Assembly: GCF_005502465.1 (NCBI RefSeq) | Contig: NZ_SCOT01000013.1 | Coordinates: 1 to 64,000 of the forward strand | Direction: 5' to 3' | Source: Sphingopyxis sp. L1A2A | GTDB taxonomy: Bacteria > Pseudomonadota > Alphaproteobacteria > Sphingomonadales > Sphingomonadaceae | DNA: 64,000 nt | In this document: one piece after another, positions 1-9,551 of the stretch | Layout of the letters: each line of letters opens with the position of its first letter | Position numbering within the stretch: the stretch's first letter is position 1 | Translations under genes and position numbers: made by a program | Notes under the pieces: generated by a model | What the model saw: the letters and a program-made list of their open reading frames with translations, nothing else | Database searches by the model: none | What the model was told of the DNA's origin: nothing

Positions 1-2
1 CC

Positions 3-422
3 GACCGGCTGCGCTGGGCGCATCTGGTGATCGCGCGCGCCGGGGCGTCAACCGTGGCCGAACTCGCCTGCGCCGGCCGGCCCGCGATTTTCGTGCCCTA
101 TCCGCACGCGATGGACAATCACCAGACCTATAATGTCGTCGATATGGTCGAGGCAGGCGGGGCGCGTTCGATCCCGCAGCCGCAATTCACCGCCAGCGAA
201 CTCGCCAAACAGATCCAGCGCATGGCGCTCGAACCCGGCGCGTTGGAAAATGCTGCCGCGCGCGCCGCGAGCTGCGGTCTGCCCGACGCGACCCGCGACC
301 TTGCTGACCTCGTCGAATCGCTCGCCGCGCCGCCGATGATGGACGTCATCCGCGTCGGTGCACCGTCGGGCCAGCGCGCCGCGGCCGGCGGCATGGCGTC
401 GGCGCGCATGGGAGGCGAATGA
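3..422 (+). CDS. murG: MurG, UDP-GlcNAc:lipid I GlcNAc transferase (C-terminal part)
   Basis: This is the C-terminal ~139 residues of the membrane-associated glycosyltransferase that adds GlcNAc to lipid I to make lipid II. The 5' part lies outside the window. The visible part has the GT-B C-terminal nucleotide-sugar region, including [20 protein letters not shown] and then [16 protein letters not shown], both typical of MurG. The frame is open to the window edge, so no start can be assigned. The stop overlaps the murC start (ATGA at 419-422), which indicates translational coupling within the dcw cluster. The last ~25 residues are Ala/Gly-rich and not conserved. Identity is secure from the motifs and from the murC neighbour. 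Confidence 0.93.
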   Translation, partial: DRLRWAHLVIARAGASTVAELACAGRPAIFVPYPHAMDNHQTYNVVDMVEAGGARSIPQPQFTASELAKQIQRMALEPGALENAAARAASCGLPDATRDLADLVESLAAPPMMDVIRVGAPSGQRAAAGGMASARMGGE

Positions 423-1867
423 TGCGCGGCGTTGCGACCGACATCGGCACCATCCATTTCATCGGCATCGGCGGCATCGGCATGTCGGGGATTGCCGAGG
501 TCATGCACAACCTCGGTTATCAGGTGCAGGGCAGCGACATTGCCGACGGTTATGTGATCGAAGGCCTGCGCAAACGCGGGATCAAGGTCGCGATCGGCCA
601 CGATGCGGCGAACGTCGATGGCGTTTCGGTGGTTGTCACCTCGACGGCGGTCAAGCGCGGCAATCCCGAGGTCGAGGCCGCGCTGGCGCACCGCATCCCG
701 CTGGTCCGCCGCGCCGAAATGCTCGCCGAACTGATGCGGCTGAAATCGACCGTTGCCATCGCCGGGACGCACGGCAAGACGACGACGACCAGCCTTGTCG
801 CTGCGCTGCTCGACGCGGGCGGGATCGACCCGACGGTGATCAACGGCGGCATCATCAACAATTATGGCTCGAACGCGCGCCTTGGCGCCAGCGACTGGAT
901 GGTGGTCGAGGCCGACGAGAGCGACGGCAGCTTCCTGCGCCTTGACGGCACGATCGCGGTCGTCACCAACATCGATCCCGAACATCTCGACCATTATGGC
1001 TGCTTCGACGCGATCAAGGATGCGTTTGTCGAGTTTATCGAAAATGTGCCTTTCTATGGCGCGGCGATGCTGTGCCTCGATCATCCCGAGGTGCAGGCGA
1101 TCATCCCGCGCATCCGCGACCGGCGGATCGTCACCTATGGCTTCTCCGCCCAAGCGGACGTGCGCGGCACCAATGTGGTACCCGGCCCCGATGGCAATCG
1201 CTTCGACGTCGTGGTGCGCGATCGCGACGGCAACAGCCGGACGATCGAGGGCATCCACCTGCCGATGTCGGGTCGGCACAATGTCCAGAACTCGCTCGCC
1301 GCGATCGCGGTCGCGCTGCACATGGGCGTTTCCGACGACAAGATCGTGTCGGGCTTCAACGGCTTTGCCGGGGTCAAGCGGCGTTTCACCAAGGTCGGCG
1401 AAATCGCGGTTGGCGCCAAAGGGGAGGGGGGCGTGGTGACCGTCATCGACGATTACGCGCACCACCCGGTCGAAATCCGTGCGGTCCTCTCGGCCGCGCG
1501 CGAAGGGGTCGGGGCAGGGCGCGTTGTCGGTGTCGTCCAGCCGCACCGCTTCACGCGCCTGCGCGACCATATGGACGATTTCCAGCAGGCGTTTAACGAC
1601 GCCGACATCGTCCTCGCGCTGCCCGTCTACGCGGCGGGCGAGGCGCCCATCGACGGGGTCTCTTCGGACGCACTCGTCGAAGGGCTGCGCGATCGCGGGC
1701 ATCGGCAGGCGAGTGTGGTTGCCGATGCCGGGGCGCTGGCCGCCAGCCTGGCGGCGAGCATCGCGTCCGGAGAGCTGGGCGCGGGCGACAAGATCATCTG
1801 CCTTGGTGCGGGCGATATCACCAAGATGGCGGCGGGTCTGGCTGCGGCGGTGGAGGGCGCGGCGTGA
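419..1867 (+). CDS. murC: MurC, UDP-N-acetylmuramate--L-alanine ligase
   Basis: A cytoplasmic ATP-dependent ligase of 482 residues that adds L-Ala to UDP-MurNAc, the first step of the stem peptide. Visible motifs are the N-terminal Rossmann loop GIGGIGMSG (about residues 16-24), the ATP-binding GTHGKTTTT (about 118), [11 protein letters not shown] (about 162), the [11 protein letters not shown] segment (about 184) and [10 protein letters not shown] (about 344). Length and motif order match the family. The start is the ATG in the ATGA overlap with murG; a second ATG follows immediately. A 115-base gap holding an inverted repeat separates it from murB, the only sizeable gap in this part of the cluster. 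Confidence 0.97.
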   Translation: MMRGVATDIGTIHFIGIGGIGMSGIAEVMHNLGYQVQGSDIADGYVIEGLRKRGIKVAIGHDAANVDGVSVVVTSTAVKRGNPEVEAALAHRIPLVRRAEMLAELMRLKSTVAIAGTHGKTTTTSLVAALLDAGGIDPTVINGGIINNYGSNARLGASDWMVVEADESDGSFLRLDGTIAVVTNIDPEHLDHYGCFDAIKDAFVEFIENVPFYGAAMLCLDHPEVQAIIPRIRDRRIVTYGFSAQADVRGTNVVPGPDGNRFDVVVRDRDGNSRTIEGIHLPMSGRHNVQNSLAAIAVALHMGVSDDKIVSGFNGFAGVKRRFTKVGEIAVGAKGEGGVVTVIDDYAHHPVEIRAVLSAAREGVGAGRVVGVVQPHRFTRLRDHMDDFQQAFNDADIVLALPVYAAGEAPIDGVSSDALVEGLRDRGHRQASVVADAGALAASLAASIASGELGAGDKIICLGAGDITKMAAGLAAAVEGAA

Positions 1868-1895
1868 CAAACTTCTCCGTTCCCAGCCCACCTCC

Positions 1896-1967
1896 GTTTG
1901 TGTCGAGCGAAGTCGAGACACGCCAGCGCCGCGCAGGGCGTCCCTCGACTTCGCTCGGGACGAACGG
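1896..1967. repeat. Intergenic inverted repeat between murC and murB
   Basis: Two arms share the core CGAGCGAAGTCGAG and its reverse complement CTCGACTTCGCTCG, about 25 bases apart, and could fold into a long hairpin. Arms of this type resemble the dispersed REP-like repeats often seen between sphingomonad genes (from general knowledge, not searched). The element fills most of the murC-murB gap and ends just before the murB GTG start. It may affect readthrough or mRNA stability. Confidence 0.7.
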
Positions 1968-1982
1968 GGAAGGGGTGCGGTT

Positions 1983-2882
1983 GTGAGCGACCTTGCCACG
2001 CTCCCGGCCGTCCGCGGCAAACTGACCGCAAGCGCACCCCTCGCGCCGCTCGTCTGGTTCAAGTCGGGCGGCCCCGCCGACTGGCTGTTTGAACCGAAGG
2101 ACGCCGACGATCTCGCCGATTTCCTGCGCGATCTTGATCCGGCCACGGCGGTCATGGCGCTGGGCCTCGGCTCGAATCTGATTGTCCGCGACGGCGGCTT
2201 TCCGGGCGTTGTCGTCCGGCTCGGCAAGGCGTTCGCCAAGGTCGAGGCGGTCGATCCGACGACGCTGCGCTGCGGCGGCGGCGCGTCGGGCATTCTCGTT
2301 TCCTCGACCGCGCGCGGCGCGGGGATTGCGGGCATGGAGTTCCTGCGCTCGATCCCCGGCACCGTCGGCGGCTTCGTGCGCATGAACGGCGGCGCCTACG
2401 GCGGCGAAGTGAAGGACATCCTCATCGACGCCGACGTCGTGTTGCGCTCGGGCGAGCGCCGCACGTTGCCGCTCGCCGACCTTGGCTACACCTATCGCCA
2501 CAGCGAATTGCCCGACGGCGCGGTCGTCATTGGGGCAACTTTCCGCGGCCGCCCCGGCGATCCGGCGGCCATCCAGGCCGAAATGGACCGCATCTCGGCC
2601 AGCCGCGAAGCGTCGCAGCCGCTGCGGTCGAAAACCGGCGGATCGACCTTCAAGAACCCCGATGGGCATAAGGCCTGGCAACTCGTCGACGAGGCCGGCT
2701 GCCGCGGCTTCGCGGTCGGCGGCGCGCAGGTCAGCGAGAAGCACACCAACTTCTTGATCAACACCGGCGATGCGACGAGCGCCGACATCGAGGCATTGGG
2801 CGAAGAGGTCCGCCGCCGGGTCAAGGTCAAGAGCGGCGTCGAACTGCATTGGGAGATTCAACGCGTGGGGAAACCCGTATGA
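1983..2882 (+). CDS. murB: MurB, UDP-N-acetylenolpyruvoylglucosamine reductase
   Basis: A FAD-dependent reductase of 299 residues that converts UDP-GlcNAc-enolpyruvate to UDP-MurNAc using NADPH. The FAD-binding segment ALGLGSNLIVRDGG is at about residue 59, SIPGTVGGFVRMNGGAYGGE begins at about 123, the KTGGSTFKNPDG active-site region is near 216-225, and EKHTNFLINTGDAT is near 253. The frame stays open far upstream, but family alignment favours the GTG at 1983, giving VSDLATLPAVRGK at the N-terminus. The upstream extension would run into murC and the repeat. The stop overlaps the ddl start as ATGA. Confidence 0.95.
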   Translation: MSDLATLPAVRGKLTASAPLAPLVWFKSGGPADWLFEPKDADDLADFLRDLDPATAVMALGLGSNLIVRDGGFPGVVVRLGKAFAKVEAVDPTTLRCGGGASGILVSSTARGAGIAGMEFLRSIPGTVGGFVRMNGGAYGGEVKDILIDADVVLRSGERRTLPLADLGYTYRHSELPDGAVVIGATFRGRPGDPAAIQAEMDRISASREASQPLRSKTGGSTFKNPDGHKAWQLVDEAGCRGFAVGGAQVSEKHTNFLINTGDATSADIEALGEEVRRRVKVKSGVELHWEIQRVGKPV

Positions 2883-3802
2883 GCAGGGGGCCGTGGCATG
2901 TTGCCGTCCTGATGGGCGGCTGGTCGGCTGAACGCGAAGTGTCGCTCATGAGCGGCAATGGCGTCGCCGACGCGCTGGAAAGCCGCGGGCACAAGGTCAC
3001 GCGCATCGACATGGACCGCGATGTCGCGCAGCGGCTTGCCGAGGCGAAACCCGACGTCGTGTTCAACGCGCTCCACGGTGTTCCCGGTGAGGACGGCACG
3101 GTGCAGGGCATGCTCGACCTGATGGGGCTCAAATATACCCACAGCGGCCTCGTCACCTCGGTCATCGCGATCGACAAGGAATTGACGAAGCAGGCGCTGG
3201 TGCCGCATGGTATCCCGATGCCGACGGGGACGATGGTCGACAGCGAAAGCCTGTTTACAGTCGACCCCTTGCCGCGCCCCTATGTGCTGAAACCCGTCAA
3301 CGAAGGATCGTCGGTCGGGGTCGCGATCGTCAAGGACGACAGCAATTACGGCAACCCGATTGCACGCGAAGCCGTCGGCCCCTGGCAGGAGTTCGACCGC
3401 CTGCTCGCCGAACCCTTTATCAAGGGGCGCGAGCTGACCGTCGCGGTGCTGGGCGACCGGGCGCTCGCGGTGACCGAGCTGCGCGTCAAATCGGGCTTTT
3501 ACGACTATGACGCCAAATATACCGACGGGCTGACCGAACATGTCTGCCCCGCCGATGTCCCCGCCGACGTCGCGCAGCGAATGATGGATCTGGCGCTGCA
3601 ATCGCACCGGCTGCTAGGCTGCAAGGGCGCTTCGCGATCGGATTTTCGCTGGGATGACGAACATGGGCTCGCAGGAATTTTCCTGCTCGAGGTCAACACC
3701 CAACCGGGGATGACGCCGCTCAGTCTGGTGCCCGAACAGGCGCGGGCGGTCGGCATGGATTATGCCGAACTGGTCGAACGCATCGTGGGGGAAGCGTTAT
3801 GA
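2879..3802 (+). CDS. ddlB: D-alanine--D-alanine ligase (Ddl)
   Basis: An ATP-grasp ligase of 307 residues that makes D-Ala-D-Ala for the peptidoglycan stem peptide. The N-terminal VAVLMGGWSAEREVSLMSG is the classic Ddl opening. HGVPGEDGTVQG (about residue 66) and the C-terminal metal-binding EVNTQPGMTPLS (about 271) are present, and the lysine-containing YVLKPVNEGSSVGV segment lies in the middle. The ATG at 2879 overlaps the murB stop. An in-frame upstream ATG would give a longer overlap and has no family support. The gene overlaps ftsQ by ATGA, so murB-ddlB-ftsQ are probably translationally coupled. Confidence 0.96.
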   Translation: MSRGPWHVAVLMGGWSAEREVSLMSGNGVADALESRGHKVTRIDMDRDVAQRLAEAKPDVVFNALHGVPGEDGTVQGMLDLMGLKYTHSGLVTSVIAIDKELTKQALVPHGIPMPTGTMVDSESLFTVDPLPRPYVLKPVNEGSSVGVAIVKDDSNYGNPIAREAVGPWQEFDRLLAEPFIKGRELTVAVLGDRALAVTELRVKSGFYDYDAKYTDGLTEHVCPADVPADVAQRMMDLALQSHRLLGCKGASRSDFRWDDEHGLAGIFLLEVNTQPGMTPLSLVPEQARAVGMDYAELVERIVGEAL

Positions 3803-4740
3803 GTAACACACGCATCAAACGCGGCAGCTCGCCGCCACGGCGTCCGGCGCGTGCGCCGAAGAAGCGGCGCAAGGTGCAGACCTCGCGGCTCAACGCGGTG
3901 ATCAACGCCCTGCCGATCAGCCCGCAGCGGTTGCAGAAGGTCGCCAACTGGACGATCGCGATCAGCCTGTTCGCGGTCGCCGGCCTCGCCGCGCATGCCA
4001 CCGGCGTCACCGCGAAAGTCCATGAAGAATGGGCGCAGGCCGTCGGCCGCGCCGGGTTCCAGGTCAAGAAGGTCGAGGTCGTCGGCGCCGACCGCATCGA
4101 CCGGCTGAAGGTCTACGACATCGCGCTCGCGCAAAAGGATCGCTCGATGGCGGCGGTCGACCTCGACGGGGTGCGCGGCGATTTGATGCGCTATGGCTGG
4201 ATCAAGGATGCGCGGGTGTCGCGGCGGCTGCCCGACACGCTGGTCGTCGACATCGTCGAGCGCACCCCGGCGGCGATCTGGCAGCATAATAATCGCCTGT
4301 CGCTGATCGACGACAAGGGGGTGGTGCTCGAACCGGTGACGGTCGCGACGATGCCCGATTTGCCGCTGGTCATCGGCCCCAAAGCCAACCAGCGCTCGCA
4401 GGATCTCGACCGGTTGCTCGCCGAGGCGAGCTCGCTGAAAGAATTGCTCGCTGGCGCTACCTGGGTCGGCAACCGCCGCTGGGACCTGCGCTTCCGCAGC
4501 GGCGAGACGTTGTCGCTGCCCGAAGGCGAGGGCGAGGCGAAGGCCGCGCTCGCCAAATTCGCCCATATGGACGGCGCCAACCGCCTGCTCGGGCGCGGTA
4601 TCCTGCGCTTCGACATGCGCGATCCGAACCGGTTCGTGCTGCGCCTGCCGCACGAAGGACAGGTCGCGCCCGCCAAGCTCGACGAGGCGCGCGCCGCGGT
4701 CGATGCGGTCGCCGACGTCGCTGCGGCGGAAAAGGGGTAA
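3799..4740 (+). CDS. ftsQ: FtsQ, cell division protein with POTRA domain
   Basis: A 313-residue divisome protein, bitopic in the inner membrane, that links early (FtsA/FtsZ) and late division proteins. The N-terminal ~43 residues are cytoplasmic and strongly basic (Arg/Lys/Pro-rich). One hydrophobic helix follows at about 44-69. The periplasmic POTRA begins at FQVKKVEVVGADRIDRLKV (about 86) and the FtsQ domain, with LPDTLVVDIVERTPAAIW, comes after it. Length fits alphaproteobacterial FtsQ. The start is the ATGA overlap with ddlB, and ftsA follows after 3 bases. Confidence 0.94.
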   Translation: MSNTRIKRGSSPPRRPARAPKKRRKVQTSRLNAVINALPISPQRLQKVANWTIAISLFAVAGLAAHATGVTAKVHEEWAQAVGRAGFQVKKVEVVGADRIDRLKVYDIALAQKDRSMAAVDLDGVRGDLMRYGWIKDARVSRRLPDTLVVDIVERTPAAIWQHNNRLSLIDDKGVVLEPVTVATMPDLPLVIGPKANQRSQDLDRLLAEASSLKELLAGATWVGNRRWDLRFRSGETLSLPEGEGEAKAALAKFAHMDGANRLLGRGILRFDMRDPNRFVLRLPHEGQVAPAKLDEARAAVDAVADVAAAEKG

Positions 4741-4743
4741 GTC

Positions 4744-6000
4744 ATGGCGCCGCCGCGCATCGAAAAAATCATCACCGCGCTCGACGTCGGGTCGTGGAAG
4801 GTGTGCGCGCTGATCGCGGGGCAGACCGCCGACGGCCAGCTCCATGTGCTCGGCACCGGCCAGCGCGAAAGCCGCGGCGTCCAGCGCGGCTATGTCGCCG
4901 ACATGGAGCAGACCGAACATATCGTGCGCGAGGCGATCGAACAGGCCGAGCGGATCGCGGGGCTGAACATCGATGACGTCTGGGTCAGCTTCTCGGCGGG
5001 CGGCTTGCTCAGCGATGTGGCGCCGATCGAAAGCGAACTCGGTGGCCACCGGATCGAGAAAGAAGACATCGACGACCTGCTCGCGGCGGGGCGCGCCGGG
5101 ATCGACCCCGAAGGCCGGATGATCCTGCACGCGCAGCCCGCGCTCTATACGCTCGACGGGCTGACCGGGGTCAAGAACCCGATCGGGCTCCACGCCGACC
5201 GGCTGGGCGTCGACATCCATATCATCATGGCCGACGGCGCCCCGGTGCGGAACCTCGAGGCGGCGGTGCGGCAGGCGCATCTCGACGTCAACGCAGTCGT
5301 CGCGTCGCCGATCGCGGCGGGGCTGGCGTGCCTGTCCGACGAGGAGCGCGACCTGGGCGTCGCGCTTGTCGAACTTGGCGCCGCGGTTACCACCGTCTCG
5401 CTCTACGCCGGGGGGATGCTCGTCGAAATGGCGTCGCTGCCCTTTGGCGCCAGCGACATCACCGACGACATCGCCTCGGCCTTTGGTATCCGCCGCAGCC
5501 AGGCGCAGCGTTTGCAGAGCTTTTATGGCTCGGCGTCGGCGTCCCCACGCGACAATAACGAGATTATCGAACTCGAACCCGGCGCGCCGACGACGGGCGA
5601 TTCCCCGCGGATCACCCGCGCGCAACTGGTGTCGGTGATCCGCCAGCGCCTCGACGCGATGATGGGAGAGATTGGCAGAACGTTGAAAGACCTGCATTTC
5701 GTTGGCCCGATCGGGCGCCAGGTGGTGCTCGTCGGTGGCGGCGCCGACCTGAAAGGCATTGCCGACTATACCCAGAGCGCGCTCGGCCGCGCCGCCCGCG
5801 TCGGGCGGCCGCGCGGGCTGCACGGACTACCCGATGCGCACAGCGGCCCCGCTTTCGCAACGCTCGCCGGTCTGGTTCTCTACGCCGCGTCGGACCCGGT
5901 CGATCTGCGCGATTTGCCGATGATGTCGCAGGATGTCTATCGCCCGGCGGGCACTTCGATCCTCCACCGGTTGATGGCGGCGTTAAAAAGCAGTTTTTAG
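4744..6000 (+). CDS. ftsA: FtsA, actin-like divisome protein
   Basis: An actin-fold ATPase of 418 residues that tethers FtsZ to the membrane. ALDVGSWKVCALIA near residue 11 is phosphate loop 1. The SHS2 (1C) domain follows, beginning around GVQRGYVADME. VVLVGGGADLKGIADY near 330 is the adenosine-binding motif. The C-terminus, ILHRLMAALKSSF, is a short amphipathic helix ending in Phe, as expected of the membrane-targeting sequence. Its start lies 3 bases after the ftsQ stop. A 153-base leader without other genes separates it from ftsZ, so ftsZ may also have its own promoter there, although no clear promoter boxes could be assigned. Confidence 0.96.
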   Translation: MAPPRIEKIITALDVGSWKVCALIAGQTADGQLHVLGTGQRESRGVQRGYVADMEQTEHIVREAIEQAERIAGLNIDDVWVSFSAGGLLSDVAPIESELGGHRIEKEDIDDLLAAGRAGIDPEGRMILHAQPALYTLDGLTGVKNPIGLHADRLGVDIHIIMADGAPVRNLEAAVRQAHLDVNAVVASPIAAGLACLSDEERDLGVALVELGAAVTTVSLYAGGMLVEMASLPFGASDITDDIASAFGIRRSQAQRLQSFYGSASASPRDNNEIIELEPGAPTTGDSPRITRAQLVSVIRQRLDAMMGEIGRTLKDLHFVGPIGRQVVLVGGGADLKGIADYTQSALGRAARVGRPRGLHGLPDAHSGPAFATLAGLVLYAASDPVDLRDLPMMSQDVYRPAGTSILHRLMAALKSSF

Positions 6001-6153
6001 CGGTGAAACGCGAAAAAAGGTTAATTTTTTGGGTGATTCCCCGGTCACAATAGTGCAATGCGGGGTAAGAAAACCGGGCGGCGGGACACCCGCTCGTTTG
6101 GGTCGCAAGGTTGGGGAAGCGGCACCTGTCCGCCGCTGCAGGGAGACTTTTTG

Positions 6154-7608
6154 ATGAGCATCAATATTGGCCCGCCGCAGGTCGATGAGCTGAAGCCGCG
6201 GATTGCGGTGATCGGCGTCGGCGGTGCTGGCGGCAATGCCATCGCGAACATGATTGCGGCGCGGGTCGAGGGGGTCGACTTCATCGTTGCCAACACCGAT
6301 GCGCAGGCGCTGAACGCATCGCCCGCCGAACGGCGCATCCAGCTGGGAACGCAGATCACCCAGGGGCTGGGCGCAGGTTCGCGGCCCGAGGTCGGCCGTG
6401 CGGCCGCCGAGGAAAGCATCGCGCAGGTCGAAGAGGCGCTGAACGGCGCGCATATGTGTTTCATCGCGGCGGGCATGGGCGGCGGCACCGGCACCGGGGC
6501 GGCGCCGGTCATTGCCAAGGCAGCGCGCGATCGCGGCATCCTGACCGTCGGCGTCGTGACCAAGCCGTTCACCTTTGAAGGCCAGCGCCGCATGCGCTCG
6601 GCGGATTCCGGCATTGCCGAGCTGCAGGATCATGTCGACACGCTGATCGTCATTCCGAACCAGAATCTGTTCCTGGTCGCCAATCCGAATACGACCTTCA
6701 AAGAAGCCTTCACCATGGCGGATGAAGTGCTGCAACAGGGGGTGCGCGGCATTACCGACCTGATGGTCATGCCCGGCCTGATCAACCTCGACTTTGCCGA
6801 CGTGCGCAGCGTGATGCGCGAAATGGGCAAGGCGATGATGGGCACCGGCGAAGCCGAAGGCGATGGCCGCGCGCTCGAAGCCGCGCAAAAGGCGATTGCT
6901 AACCCGTTGCTCGACGGTGTGTCGATGGCGGGCGCCAAGGGCGTCATCATCTCGATCACCGGCGGCGAGGACATGCGCCTGATGGAAGTCGACGAAGCCG
7001 CGAACCATATCCGCGAGCTGGTCGATCCCGACGCCAACATCATCTGGGGCAGCGCGTTCAACGATAACCTCGACGGCAAGATCCGTGTCTCGGTGGTCGC
7101 CACCGGCATCGACAGCAACGGTGAAATGGCGGCGCAGGCATCGCCCGCGACGCGCAGCTTCTCCTTTGCTCCGGCACGTGCGGCAACCCCCGCGCCGGTG
7201 GCCGAAGAGGCGTTTGAGCCGGTCGTCGAAGAAGAGCTCGTCGCCGAAGTGCCGACGGACGAGGACAATGACCCGACCCCTGGCTTCTCGCTCGGCGACG
7301 CCGAAGCGCCTGCGGCCGAAGAAGAGCCGATGGAATTGTCGCAGGTCGCGGCCAGCTATGACGATACGTCGGACGAGCTGGTGCTCGACGCGCCCGAAGC
7401 AGCGGTTGCCGAATATCAGGCGCCGTCGGGGCCCGCTGGCGATGCAGCGGCAGGCGAGGAATCGTCGGCCCGCTCGATCGGCGGCGGCACGTTGTTCGAA
7501 CGCATGTCGCGCCTGTCGCGCGGAGCGCCGGCGCCCGAAGCCGACGGTGGCGACAAGGAAGATGGGGTCGATATTCCCCGTTTCCTGGGGCGGCAGAACA
7601 ACCAGTAA
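6154..7608 (+). CDS. ftsZ: FtsZ, tubulin-like division GTPase
   Basis: A GTPase of 484 residues that polymerises into the Z ring. [15 protein letters not shown] opens the Rossmann core, the tubulin signature GGGTGTG is at about residue 109, and the T7 loop [11 protein letters not shown] is present. The core ends near residue 325. A long Ala/Glu-rich acidic linker of about 140 residues follows and ends in [12 protein letters not shown], the conserved C-terminal peptide that binds FtsA. The ATG at 6154 is chosen because GGGAGA at 6140-6145 sits at ribosome-binding distance and MSINIGPPQ is a normal N-terminus. An upstream in-frame ATG at 6058 would add 32 unconserved residues. Confidence 0.97.
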   Translation: MSINIGPPQVDELKPRIAVIGVGGAGGNAIANMIAARVEGVDFIVANTDAQALNASPAERRIQLGTQITQGLGAGSRPEVGRAAAEESIAQVEEALNGAHMCFIAAGMGGGTGTGAAPVIAKAARDRGILTVGVVTKPFTFEGQRRMRSADSGIAELQDHVDTLIVIPNQNLFLVANPNTTFKEAFTMADEVLQQGVRGITDLMVMPGLINLDFADVRSVMREMGKAMMGTGEAEGDGRALEAAQKAIANPLLDGVSMAGAKGVIISITGGEDMRLMEVDEAANHIRELVDPDANIIWGSAFNDNLDGKIRVSVVATGIDSNGEMAAQASPATRSFSFAPARAATPAPVAEEAFEPVVEEELVAEVPTDEDNDPTPGFSLGDAEAPAAEEEPMELSQVAASYDDTSDELVLDAPEAAVAEYQAPSGPAGDAAAGEESSARSIGGGTLFERMSRLSRGAPAPEADGGDKEDGVDIPRFLGRQNNQ

Positions 7609-7667
7609 CGGGGCATCGAACGGCCGCCCGCCGGGCACGGCAGGCCGGAAATCGGGATGAGTTGCCC

Positions 7668-9551
7668 ATGCGGCAGGCGAAAATGACGGGCAAGTCGGCG
7701 CGCGCGCGGCGCGGTGTCGGCGCGTTCGGCGCGCTGCTCATGGGGCTCGCGGCGCTGCCTGGCCAGGCCCAGGTGACGCCGCCCGATGCCGCGACCAGGG
7801 CGGCGATGGAAAAGCGCACCGCGGCCCGGACCCTGCTGTCGTCGGCTTTGGCGCGCATTGCCGCCAACAACAGCGACAGCCGCGCGTTGCTCGACGCCGG
7901 TCGTGCGTCGATCGAACTCGATGATTACCGCGCCGCGCTGGGCTTTCTGGTGCGCGCCGAGCAGATCACCCCACGCGACGGCACGGTCAAGGCGGCGCTT
8001 GGGTCGGCGATGGTCCATATGGAAAACCCGACCCGCGCTCTCGACTATTTCGGCGAGGCGCAGTTGCTCGGCGCCCCCGAACGGCTGTTCCTGTCCGACC
8101 GCGGGCTGGCGCGTGACTTGCTGGGACAGCAGGAGGCGGCGCAGCGCGATTATCAGCTCGCGCTGGCGATTTCGCCGAATGACGAGCTGACGCGGCGCTA
8201 TGCGCTGTCCTTGGGGATCAGCGGCGAGACCGACCGCGCGGTGGCGATGCTGACCCCGCAACTGCGCGCGCAGGATCGCGGCGCGTGGCGACTGCGTGCG
8301 ATGATTTTGGCGATGAACGGCCGCGACGGCGAGGCGAGCGAGATCGTCAACGCGACGATGCCGCCCGCGATGGCGCAGAATATCCTGCCCTATCTGACCC
8401 AGATGGACCGGCTCAATCCGGCGCAACAGGCCGCCGCGGCGCATTTCGGCCGTTTCCCGAACGGCCAGCTGGCGGCGAAGCGCAAGCCGGTGCAAGTGGC
8501 GGCCGCGGCGCCGCCCCCCGCCGCATCTGGAAACCGCGCATTGGTCAGCTCCAAGCGCCCGCCCGCGGCGTCGGTTGCGGCGACCCCGACGCCGGTCACC
8601 CGGCGACCGGCGGTCGCGGACGCCGAGCCGCGTTCGGCGACGGCACAGCCCGCGCCGGTTTCCGTGCCGCAGCGATCGACGACATCGGCGACCGCGCCGG
8701 TAACGGCTGCCGCGTCGAATACACCAAGGCCGACGCCGGATAATCCATTTCCGGCCGCCGGCAGTCCGCCGCCAACGATCGTCAGGGTCGGACCGACCCC
8801 GCAAAACCCGTTCCCCGCCGCCGCTGGGCCAGCGCCCGTGTTTGTCGATGCCAAAGCGGTGGCGGCGTCGCCGGCGGCAGAGCCTTCGCCCGCGCCGATT
8901 GGGACAAACCCGGCGCAGTCGGCTGCGCCCGTGGGACCGGGCTTTTCGATCGCCGACATCGGGCGTGGTGCCACCGCCGAGCCGTCGGCCGCCGCGACGG
9001 CATCGCAACCGCCGCTAGTCTCGCCCGTCTCGGCGGCGCAAGCATCCGTGGCGGCGCCGCTCGCCTCGCTCGCCGACATCGTCGGGTCGATCGAGATTCC
9101 ACCCGAGGAACTGACCCAGCCCGATAATGCGATCGGCGCCGACACGCTCGCCAAATTGCTCGCTGACAAGCGCCGCGCCGACGCCGCTGAAGACGCCAAG
9201 CGCGAAAAGGACGCCGTCGCCGCGAAAGCCAAGGTCGAGGCCGATGCCAAGGCCAAAGCCGAAGCGGCGGAGAAAAAGGCCAGCCCGGCGCGGATCTGGG
9301 TGCAGGTCGCGACCGGCGCGAACGCGAAAGCGCTGGCGACTGACTATGGCAAATTTGCCAAAAAGAGCCCCGATCTGTTCAAGGGCAAAGCCGGTGCAAC
9401 CGCCGAATGGGGCAAGACCCGCCGCTTGCTGGTCGGCCCGTTCAAGGACCGCAAGGCGGCGCAGGATTGGCTGACCGGCTATAAAAAAGCCGGCGGCGAC
9501 GGCTTCCTGTTCAACAGCGAGGCGGGCCAGACCGTCGATCCGATCAAGTGA
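7668..9551 (+). CDS. TPR and SPOR domain envelope protein
   Basis: A secreted protein of about 627 residues with probable peptidoglycan-binding function. The N-terminus has a signal peptide (basic stretch, then GVGAFGALLMGLAALPGQAQ). Helical repeats resembling TPRs span about residues 35-250 (for example SRALLDAGRASIELDDYRAA). A long Ala/Pro/Thr/Ser linker follows to about 500, in which NPFPAA appears twice. A charged Lys/Ala/Glu helix lies near 505-540 and a SPOR domain near 541-620 (RIWVQVATGANAKALATDYG to GPFKDRKAAQDWL). SPOR domains bind denuded septal glycan, which suits the position directly after ftsZ. The start could also be TTG 7662 or ATG 7683. The precise role is not known. Confidence 0.85.
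   Translation: MRQAKMTGKSARARRGVGAFGALLMGLAALPGQAQVTPPDAATRAAMEKRTAARTLLSSALARIAANNSDSRALLDAGRASIELDDYRAALGFLVRAEQITPRDGTVKAALGSAMVHMENPTRALDYFGEAQLLGAPERLFLSDRGLARDLLGQQEAAQRDYQLALAISPNDELTRRYALSLGISGETDRAVAMLTPQLRAQDRGAWRLRAMILAMNGRDGEASEIVNATMPPAMAQNILPYLTQMDRLNPAQQAAAAHFGRFPNGQLAAKRKPVQVAAAAPPPAASGNRALVSSKRPPAASVAATPTPVTRRPAVADAEPRSATAQPAPVSVPQRSTTSATAPVTAAASNTPRPTPDNPFPAAGSPPPTIVRVGPTPQNPFPAAAGPAPVFVDAKAVAASPAAEPSPAPIGTNPAQSAAPVGPGFSIADIGRGATAEPSAAATASQPPLVSPVSAAQASVAAPLASLADIVGSIEIPPEELTQPDNAIGADTLAKLLADKRRADAAEDAKREKDAVAAKAKVEADAKAKAEAAEKKASPARIWVQVATGANAKALATDYGKFAKKSPDLFKGKAGATAEWGKTRRLLVGPFKDRKAAQDWLTGYKKAGGDGFLFNSEAGQTVDPIK

Noticed and set aside
128-2383. Long open frame on the minus strand across murG-murC-murB
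   Set aside because: It is opposite three well-supported genes, has no recognisable domain and reflects low stop frequency in GC-rich DNA.
3760-5823. Long minus-strand frame over ftsQ-ftsA
   Set aside because: Low-complexity Arg/Asp/Ala composition, no family features and complete overlap with essential genes.
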